Of a DNA stretch of 64,000 nucleotides, positions 56,441 through 64,000 are shown piece by piece. The first letter of the stretch is position 1. Each line of letters starts with the position of its first letter. This stretch comes from Eustoma russellianum (lineage: Eukaryota > Streptophyta > Magnoliopsida > Gentianales > Gentianaceae). The position numbers and the translations under genes are program-made. Below the pieces are notes generated by a model, which was not told the origin of the DNA, ran no database searches, and saw only the letters and a list, made by a program, of their open reading frames with translations. The stretch lies in assembly GCA_036186865.1 (NCBI GenBank), contig AP025065.1, positions 11,957,192 to 12,021,191 of the forward strand, read 5' to 3'.

Positions 56441-57975
56441 CAGGTGAATATGACGGAAGTAGTTAATGGTGAAAGTCAGCCAGTGCAGATGGAGCAAAGA
56501 AACAAGGTGTGTCAAGCCCATTTGCTCACACCAAAACAGACGCAGAGGTTATTGGCTTTGCTAGCAGTGAATGATGAATGCAAAAATGCTCCTACTCATG
56601 GTCAAGTTGCTGGAAGTCAGGGAGCTGTTATGTTTGCTCTCTCATGTAATGATCAAGGTAAACTTCATTGTAATAATTTGAATATTTGGATTATATGTTC
56701 AGGTGCTACTGATCATATAGCATGTGACCTCAGACTTTTCCATTCTTTTAAATCTGTTGATCATATTTCTATTAGACTCCCAAACAATCTTTCAGTGTCT
56801 GCCACACACATTGGAACAATCATCATTAATCCATATCTGGTTGTTCATAATGTACTTTTCGTTCCCACTCTTGCTTATAATCTCTTGTCTCTCAACAAGT
56901 TGCTTTCTATACCTTCCATACTTATTCAATTCCTGGGTAAATCTTGTATCATTCAGGAACGTGTGTCCCTGAGGATGATTGGTTCAGCTGATTAGCATAA
57001 AGGCTTGTTCCATCTCCATGGATTTCCCAGACAAGCTAGTTCTGTTCTTTCATCAGTCAGTTGTATGTCAGCCAATATCCAACCTTTATCTCTTTCCATG
57101 TTGTGGTATTATAGACTAGGACATCTATCTCAGTCCAGAATAAAAGAAATACAAAAGCTAGACAGTTCAGTTTGTGATCATAGTACTACTCATGTTTGTA
57201 CAATATGCCTTTCGGAAAAGATGAAGAGAAGTATTTTTCCAATTTCTGAGTCTGTTTCTGAAAGTGCCTTTGACGTTATACACATTAATATATGGGGTCC
57301 ATATAAACATCCCACTGTGCATAACTAGCGTTATTTCTTAACTATTGTTGATGACCATACAAGGTATACTTGGATATATCTACTGAAACAAAAATCAGAA
57401 GCTAGAAGATTATTCAGAGCTTCTGGTAATTTGTCACAACTCAGTTTTCCAAAGGCATTAAGTGTATAAAAACAGAAAATAGTCAGGAGTTTTAGATGGA
57501 CCAATTCTTTATGAACAAGGGAATAATTCATCATACAACTTGTATCTACACTCCACAACAAAATGGAGTTGTAGAAAGAAAGCATCAGCATATACTTAAT
57601 GTAGCCCGGGCACTCAAGTTCCAAGCTAATCTGCCTATGGGGTATTGGGGGTTCTGCATCCAATATACAATTCATCTTATAAATCTTTTACCAACTCCTT
57701 TACTCAAACAGCAAACACCTCATCAACTTTTATTTGGAACATCTCCTGCCTATCAAAATCTGAAAGTTTTTGGTCGCCTAGCATTTGCTGGCAACAGCTC
57801 CCTCACAAGAACAAATTTGATCCAAGGACTATTTCATGTGTTTACCAAGGTATACCTTATTATACCAAGGGGTATATCTTACTCAATTACAGAACAAAAG
57901 AAATCTTCATTTCAAGGGATGTTCATTTCTATGAACATGTCTTTCCTTTCAATTCTTCAGCAACCTCCTCTCTAG
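56441..57975 (+). pseudogene. Element H protease and integrase, broken
   Basis: The protease site near 56685-56725 reads IWIICSGATDHIACD: the catalytic Asp is Cys, which would inactivate it. Pre-integrase: MLWYYRLGHLSQSRI (first His lost to Tyr) and CTICLSEKMK. Core: DVIHINIWGPYKH (first catalytic Asp replaced by Asn) and KTENSQEF, where the second Asp position is also changed. 57496-57975 holds IYTPQQNGVVERKHQHILNV with the last Glu. Integrase is therefore dead at several catalytic positions. Confidence 0.83.
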
Positions 57976-59141
57976 ATGAACCTTTACCTCCAGTTGATTC
58001 ACCCTCTTTCAGTGTGCCACCTTGTAACCACACTTCAGTACATGAGTCACTTCTTACCAATTCCATGCCTGTACCCAATCATGACAATTCTGATGATACA
58101 TCACTCACCTCTTCAAGCTCGCATTCTCCTTCTAATTCCTCTACTGCTGATGATTTACCTGTAGAAGTCCATCCTTGTACTGGACTTGAAATTCAATTGC
58201 CTCCCATATCTTCCACTGTCTCAGATTCCACTGTCTCAAAAAGGTCCAGACATCCACCTAAGTATCTACAAGAGTATTATTGTGACCTTCTGACTGGAAC
58301 TTCTAGCTCTTCTAGTCACTCCTTTAGACCTTATCCTATTGAGGCCTACATGTCATTTGACTCTTTAACACCTAACTATAAATCATATGCTCTTAATATT
58401 AGTATGCAGCAGGAACCAAGATCTTACCAAGAGGCAGCCAAAACTGCTCACTGGCAGAAGACAATGCAGCTGGAGTTAGCTGCCCTTGAAGCGAACCAGA
58501 CGTGGTCCCTAGTCGCTTTGCCTCCTGGAAAGACACCTATTAGATGTAGATGGGTGTACAAAATCAAGTACAAGCCTGATGGCAGTGTTGAAAGGTACAA
58601 ATCCAGGCTTGTGGCAAAGGAGTATACTCAACAACTAGGAATTGATTACACAGATACATTTTCTCCCGTTGCCAAGCTTACCACAGTAAGATTACTTCTA
58701 GCTGTGGCTTCGATCAAACAGTGGCATGTCCATCAAATGGATGTCAACAATCTCTTCTTACATGGTGACCTCAACCAAGAGATCTATATGATATTACCTG
58801 ATGGAGTTGTTGCCCCTATGCCTAATATAGTATGTAGACTACATAAATATCTCTATGGCCTAAAGCAAGCTAGTAGGGAGTGGAATATTAAACTCACACA
58901 GTTCCTGGTAAGCCAAGGGTGTGTACAGTCCAAACATGACTACACCATGTTTACAAAAAGAACGTCTGATGCATTCCTGGTTCTTTTAGTGTATGTTGAT
59001 GACATCATAGTAGCAAGTAACTGTCTTCTACTGATTAATCAACTGAAAAACACTTTACACCAAACGTTTCAAATCAAGGATTTAGGCCCCCTAAAATATT
59101 TTTTGGGTATTGAAGTGGCGAGGTCACAGGGGGGATTATGA
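57800..59141 (+). pseudogene. Element H integrase tail and reverse transcriptase, long open part
   Basis: From about 57800 the frame is open for nearly 450 codons: integrase C-terminus (HKNKFDPRTISCVYQGIPYY), Ser/Pro-rich linker, RT fingers (RCRWVYKIKYKPDGSVERYK, VHQMDVNNLFLHGDLNQEIY), thumb-side YLYGLKQASREWN and catalytic LLVYVDDIIVASN. It stops at 59139-59141 after ARSQGGL. The open frame reads back to 57645, but that part is out of frame with the integrase, so the real homology starts near 57800. Confidence 0.87.
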
Positions 59142-59959
59142 TTTGTCAAAGAAAGTAAGCACTCGAACTTGTAGAGCATGCAGGTTTTTTGGGATCTATA
59201 CCAGCTAGAAGTCCAATGGAGCAGAATATTAAGTTAGCATATGGTGATTATGCATTTATCTCAGATGTATCTGGGTATAGGAAATTGATTGGCAAATTAT
59301 TGTACCTCACAATAAAAAGGCCTGATATTTCATTTGCAGTGCAACAATTGAGCTAGTATTTGAATGCACCAACTGTGCTACATCTGATAGCAACACATAG
59401 GTTGCTTAGATACTTTGGAAGGCACGGCAGGGCAGGGACTCTTTTATGCTAGCACAGGAAAGTTGGAGCTAAAGGCATTTGCAGACTCAGACTGGGGAGG
59501 CTGTGTGGAGTCTAGAAGGTCAGTCACAGGCTACTGAGTGTTTCTTGGTAACTCCTTGGTTTCCTAGAAGGCAAAGAAGCAAGGCACGATCTCTAGGTCC
59601 TCAACCGAAGCAGAGTATAGGGCATTAGCATTGGCAACATGTGAGGTTCAGTGGCTTCTATATCTACTTGGTGACTTGGGCATAACTCAATCTAAACCTG
59701 TTTAGTTGTTTTGTGATAACAAAAGTGCAATCTACATAGTTAAAAATCTAGTATTTCATGAGAGGACAAAGCACATAGAGATAGACTGCCATGTTGTGAG
59801 AGACAAATACCAACAAGCAGTGATCATTCCAATGCCAGTTAGGACGGAGCATCAATTGGCAGATGTCTTCACCAAAGCACTTGATTCAGTAATGTTTCAG
59901 AACTTGACTTCTAGTATGGGTGTCTGCAATGTGTTTAGTACATCAGGCCTGAGGGGGGG
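59142..59959 (+). pseudogene. Element H RT C-terminus and RNase H, broken
   Basis: Readable as RKLIGKLLYLTIKRPDISFA, then DSDWGGCVESRRSVTGY (stop), STEAEYRALALATCE and FCDNKSAIYIVKNLVFHERT (59706-60017). Stops at several positions. It ends with the purine tract gaggggggg just before 59960. Confidence 0.85.
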
Positions 59960-60453
59960 TGTTGAAGGATCAATTGGCATCAAGAAGAAGGAAGGAGCAC
60001 AATCCGAAGGAAAGTAGCATTGGAGGAGAGTAGGCCATTGAATTATCTGAAGAATCAATGACTAAGATGTTTAGAGAGATGGGATGGTAGTTATTGGAGG
60101 CCCGTAACTGCCAAGATCACGTGGGAGAATGGAGGTGACGAGGTGCAAAAGAGGAGTGGAGCGCAGAGGAAGGTTGAAGAAGAAGGAGCTGTCAGCGGGA
60201 ATTTTAAATAGAGTGAAATGTCAGTTTTGCCCTTTTGTTTATGTAATAGGGATGACACATTTAAGGATAGAATAGTCATTTCAATTGCTTTTAATTTTTC
60301 TCTCCTCAACTGTATAAGGAGTCGGGTCCCTCTCCTTCACCCGGATTTCTGATAACTGCAATTTGCGGCACTTTGCAGACTTTTCCTCTCATTTTTCATA
60401 GTAATAATTCAATTGCGTTTGGTGTCTTTCAATTTGTTCAATCAATTTTATCA
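59960..60453 (+). repeat. Element H 3' LTR
   Basis: 494 bp, homologous to 54878-55371. It starts TGTTGAAGGATC after the purine tract and ends TTTTATCA before GATTT. Confidence 0.92.
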
Positions 60454-60944
60454 GATTTCAAAAGACAAATCAAAGTCAAAACTTGTCAGGTTGACATGCC
60501 ATGTTTAGATTAACGTGACAACTTATTTTTTAAACTTGGCAGGTTTTCGAAGTTTGGTTTGCCTGGTTATGTGACATTGGTAGGTTGGCATGTCTTTTTT
60601 GGTTTGATGAGTCGGTTCGTATCAGGTTTGTTAAGTTTAACATTTCAGATTTTGATTTAGTGGGTTTGGTTCATATTGGATTTGACGGCTCATATATGTC
60701 AACTTCGAGAGGAAGACATGTTCGACTTGACTCTGAAATAAACTCGCAAAGTCTAAAACGTGCTTGTGTTCATGTTGGGATGGCATGTGGTACCAGAAGC
60801 TTCCTGGTTTTTTCTCAGGAAGAGTATTTTACTATTAAAAACAGACCTTCAGAAAGAAAGAACATATAAAAGGTCATGCACATTTGTTCTTTGAGCAACG
60901 CTCAACATAACATCATTTTCTACTAGAAAATTATGGTAGAATTC
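60454..60944. other. Spacer between element H and the polygalacturonase gene
   Basis: Low-complexity TTGGT/GACATG-rich sequence and a short open frame without recognisable homology (60585-60869). The last 100 bp are presumably the 3' UTR of the polygalacturonase; no clear AATAAA is seen. Confidence 0.5.
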
Positions 60945-62858
60945 TTAGAACATATCTGTCTTCTCCGCTTGTAAACAGCTTTTAGGTTCCTCTATACCAG
61001 ACGCTGCTCCGAATGCGCTGGCACATCGTGCTGTGGCTTCTTCACTACCCTTATACTTGAGATCTATGTCTCTCAAACTTAATTTTCTGCATGGATTCTT
61101 GCTACTGCAATCGAATTTCACAGCAACTTCGGTTGCCGATGAACCGTGAATTTGTTCGTAATTAACCTTGGTAATTTTCACTCCTGAATCCTGGCAAATA
61201 TAATTTTTTGTTAGATACGATCAATCATGTATACCAATTGTATACAAATATTGATGCAGGAACACATTTATAAATGCTTCTGTAGAAGGAAAAAGAATAT
61301 TTAAAAGAAAAAAGAATCACTAATGTCTATCTGTTTGATTAAAGTAAATTTTGTAAGCCTTGAGAAAGATAAATCATGCATGATTATGAATCCGAACACA
61401 TAATAAATAAACGAGTCCAACATACCTGACCAGGACAGCCTTTTTTTCCCGGGCAGTAATTTTGGTCAATTATAATAGGATATTTGACATTGTCCATGAA
61501 AGCGTCCTGGAAAATAACGTTTTTAACAAAAGAGCTAGAAGGCCTGCCCCATGTTTTAATCCTCAATCCATTTTTGGAGTTGCTAAAAGATACAGATTTA
61601 ACTGTCACATTCGTAACTCCTTCCTCTTCTGATGATTTCCCCAGACTTCCAATGCTGAAAAAGAAAAGAAAGAAAATAGTTTCAGTTCCACATCTGTAAA
61701 TTCCTCTTCTAATCTTCTATAATTAAAACATACTCCCTCCCTCTTACAAAAATTTTCACGTCTAGTCAACTAGTATTGGATCAAATATCAATAAAGACCA
61801 AAGTGTTTAACAAAATAGCTCGTCAAAATAATAATTTACATCATTTAGTACCGAACTCCCGTGAATAATATACAAAATACTTTGAAAATTTGATTTTAAG
61901 TGGAGTTTGACTAACTACGTATATGGTTGACAGGTGAATAATTCATTGAAACAAAAATAACCCACCTGATTCCATGTCCAGGGCCGCAATAAACATTCTC
62001 AATCCAAAGATATTTAGCACCAGGGCCGATCGAGATGCAGTCATCTCCCGTGCCAATACGGGAATCAAGAATTGCAACATTATTAGATTCTTGCACGTGA
62101 ATTCCATCTGTGTTTGGGCTATGTTCTGGAGCTTCAACTCCTACGCCTTCCACTCGCACGTTATTGCATTTCTGCAGCACAATATGATACAACTGGCTGT
62201 CTTTGGAATGTAATCCTCTGATGTTGATGTTACTTGAGTCCAAAATTGCTAGTGACTGCGAATTCTCCGACACGATAAGCACACGTTAGGTCAGAAAAAA
62301 TAATGGTTTGTGACATAATTGAAATTGATTCTACAAAATGAAAGTAGTGGCTATTTAAACGTACGTCTGTATATATATTGCTACATGTATATTATTGTTG
62401 TCTGAATTATTTGAGCATACCGTTGCGCCGCGAGGACACTGTTGGCCAGATTTCTTACAATCCCACAAGCCAGCACCTTGGCCATCAATAACTCCACCAA
62501 CAATTGAAAATCCATCAACTTTGTCAACTTTAATCCAATACTTAGCATCTCCAATTGCATGAAAATCAGATGGAGCTACCAGACTACCATCTATATTCAT
62601 GGTAATGTCTCCATTCTTGCATGGTCCTTTAAATTTTATTTCGTCCACCAAGTAGATTCCTTGGGGTACGTCAATGGTAGCTTTCTCATCAGAGTTGCAT
62701 GCTTTACGCCATGCGTCTTCGAAATCCAAAGTTGATTTCTTGTTGCCCCTTGGATCAGCTCCTAGTTCAACTACATTGTATGTGACGATTCCTATTGCTT
62801 TCATTAAAATAATGGAAAAGAGAAGGACTGTAATACTAACTTTTGAGGATTGCTCCAT
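60945..62858 (-). CDS. Polygalacturonase, GH28 family, probably exo-type; four exons, 400 aa
   Basis: Hydrolyses alpha-1,4-galacturonan of pectin and is exported to the cell wall. Exons (minus): 62858-62421, 62255-61966, 61654-61426, 61190-60945. All introns are GT-AG: gcaacg/gtatgc, cgcag/tcacta, atcag/gtgggt, ttcag/cattgg, gtcag/gtatgt, gccag/gattca. Exon lengths 438, 290, 229 and 246 nt give one 401-codon frame. Residues about 8-24 form a hydrophobic signal peptide. All four GH28 motifs are present: SPNTDGIHV, GTGDDCISIG, CGPGHGIS and LRIKTW, containing the catalytic Asp residues and His. The order and the C-terminal SATEVAVKFDCS resemble plant pollen-type exopolygalacturonases (clade assignment is inference). 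No breaks or lost residues. This is the only apparently intact host gene in the window. Confidence 0.93.
61191..61425 (-). other. Polygalacturonase intron 3
   Basis: 235 bp, phase 0, GTATGT to TTTGCCAG. Confidence 0.85.
61655..61965 (-). other. Polygalacturonase intron 2
   Basis: 311 bp, phase 2, GTGGGT to TTTTTCAG. It splits a serine codon just after GHGI in the GHGIS motif. Confidence 0.85.
62256..62420 (-). other. Polygalacturonase intron 1
   Basis: 165 bp, phase 0, GTATGC to CGCAG. Reading through it gives stops. Confidence 0.85.
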
Positions 62859-62942
62859 TTTTTTATTTTTTTATTTTACTTTGATTTGGATAAAGGAAAC
62901 CTAAGGATAGCTCCTTCTGGTGTGAGGACTTGAGGAGGAGGA

Positions 62943-62949
62943 CTTTATA
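62943..62949 (-). promoter_or_regulatory. TATA box of the polygalacturonase gene
   Basis: The minus strand reads TATAAAG about 85 bp upstream of the start codon, at the distance expected for a plant promoter with a leader of about 50-60 nt. Confidence 0.6.
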
Positions 62950-63487
62950 CAGTTGCGTATTAAAAGAGAGTTTTTGCTACTTTGGAATTTCGATATGAAT
63001 GGGTTGTTAGACATTTAAAGATTAATTACTTATTTCTGACAATCGAACACTGTGTATGCATTTGTCTCGTGGGATACTTAAGAGGCGGTTTACAAAGCTG
63101 TTTGAAGCAAGTGTTTGCATTTGCATGACTTAATGAGGCTTCTGGTGAAATTTGTGTTTTAAGTTGACTTTTCTGTTGTCCCAAACTGAAGCAATTAATA
63201 TTTCAAATGACCATTAACCAACAAGATTCTTTCTGATGTTAAAAAGGTAAAAACTTAAGTCATTTAAGAATTAAATATTTTCATAAAAACAGATATCTCG
63301 TGCTTTATGAAATAGTTTATTAGAACCAAAAAAAATATAAGGGATATCTAATCAAATTTGACGTTATGAGACACAGAGAGTTGATCAAAACATATATATG
63401 CACTTTGGGTGGAGAGTAGCCAAGAAAGACGCATGGAGTAGAATGGGAAGCAATTCTATGAGAATAAGAGCGAAGCCAAGGATAACG
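62950..63487. other. Upstream region of the polygalacturonase gene
   Basis: 538 bp, AT-rich, without coding potential. It presumably holds the promoter. I could not assign specific elements. Confidence 0.5.
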
Positions 63488-63637
63488 TGTTAACAAAAAC
63501 CAATTCTCGTTAATTCATATGGAGTCAGACTGTCCTGTTTAAATAATATATTGAGGATACAATCAAGGGGATTTGGGGATAATTACTCCTTAATGATTAT
63601 ATCAATCAAAAATATAACAAAATCACTGCATTAATCA
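63488..63637 (-). repeat. Putative 3' LTR (about 150 bp) of an edge copia element
   Basis: Bounded by TGTTAAC (63488) and TTAATCA (63637), followed by cttcctcaagct, which on the minus strand is the purine-rich AGCTTGAGGAAG. The second LTR is outside the window, so the limits are inferred from the purine tract and the TG/CA ends only. Confidence 0.4.
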
Positions 63638-63679
63638 CTTCCTCAAGCTAAGTCATCGGATCTTTGATGTTTAACTTGC

Positions 63680-64000
63680 TCACAATATCCCGAAATCTAA
63701 TAGTGGAGACGTTTTTGTGAGTATATCGGTCAGTTGGTCTTCAGATCGAACAAAAGGAAGACAAATCAGTTGTTCTTCAAGCTTTTCCTTTATAAAATGT
63801 CTATCTACGTCGACGTGTTTTGTTCGATCATGTTGTACCGGATTTTCTAAAATTCTTATCGCAGCTTTATTGTCGCACATCATTCTTGGCACCGTCTTCC
63901 GTGGGTACCCCATCTCGGCCAACACTTTCCTGATCCATAGTACCTCAGCTAGTCCTCTCGCAATCCCTCTGAATTCCGCCTCTACACTGGACAAAGCTGC
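63680..64000 (-). pseudogene. Copia RNase H, C-terminal part, cut by the window edge
   Basis: The minus strand reads SSVEAEFRGIARGLAEVLWI, MCDNKAAIRILENPVQHDRT, KHVDVDRHFIKEKL and EDQLTDILTK, the end of a Ty1/copia RNase H with its Glu and Asp positions. It ends with a stop at 63680. Most of the element lies to the right of the window, so whether it is intact cannot be seen. Confidence 0.85.

Larger units (their letters stand above)
54878..60453 (+). mobile_element. Element H: Ty1/copia retrotransposon with ~494-bp LTRs, defective
   Basis: Plus strand, LTRs 54878-55371 and 59960-60453, with a perfect target duplication GATTT (54873-54877 and 60454-60458). PBS tggtatcagagag at 55372. Domain order gag, PR, IN, RT, RH. 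It is related to G in Gag and LTR start (TGTTGAAG) but clearly a different family. Broken by stops and indels. Confidence 0.94.

Noticed and set aside
1..64000. Endogenous pararetrovirus or other viral insert
   Set aside because: All RT-bearing elements have copia-type PR-IN-RT-RH order or LINE features; no movement or coat protein signature was seen.

Overview
The window is AT-rich plant nuclear DNA, most likely from a eudicot, although the sequence does not fix the species. It is almost entirely nested LTR retrotransposons. The only apparently intact host gene is a four-exon GH28 polygalacturonase on the minus strand at 60945-62858. Nothing looks bacterial, viral or organellar. There are no operons; context here means which element inserted into which.

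Left block (1-39200). One old plus-strand LINE (plant L1-type endonuclease/RT) was cut into pieces by later insertions. Its remnants lie at 9045-9134, 16524-17271, 22635-22977, 29938-29981, 32510-32579 and 38776-39180. The insertions are: A, a Sirevirus-like Ty1/copia element with 2.5-kb LTRs (minus, leaves the window on the left, ends 9044); B, copia (minus, 9135-16523); F, copia (minus, 17272-22634, TSD TTATA); C, copia (minus, 22978-29937, TSD GTTTT); S1, a solo gypsy-type LTR (plus, 29982-32509, TSD GTTTT); and D, copia (plus, 32580-38775, TSD GGTGA). D carries one uninterrupted 1328-codon gag-pol frame. Removing the insertions rejoins the LINE reading frames.

Middle block (39200-45700). 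A left LTR and gag stub of E, a relative of B, C and D (39652-41169), abuts a gypsy-type LTR (P, plus). P is interrupted by a second gypsy-type LTR in the opposite orientation (M, minus, 41677 to about 43995). The result is an imperfect inverted repeat with arms of about 1.4 kb. A short unknown coding-like fragment follows at 45379-45591.

Right block (45689-64000). Two plus-strand copia elements with about 0.5-kb LTRs, G (45689-54350) and H (54878-60453, TSD GATTT), are both decayed. G contains a nested 2.9-kb Sirevirus-like solo LTR (47304-50227, TSD GTACT). Then come the polygalacturonase gene and, at the right edge, the 3' end of another minus-strand copia element.

Two observations stand out. 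(1) Elements B, C, D and E lack a tRNA-type primer binding site. In its place, immediately after the LTR, is an 11-13 nt sequence that is the reverse complement of a site inside their own LTR. In D both partners have changed together. This suggests self-primed reverse transcription or another conserved leader RNA pairing. (2) Three diverged gypsy-type LTRs (S1, P, M) share a short acidic peptide frame that begins right after a splice-acceptor-like site in the same phase, about 340-375 bp before the LTR end, with mostly synonymous variation.
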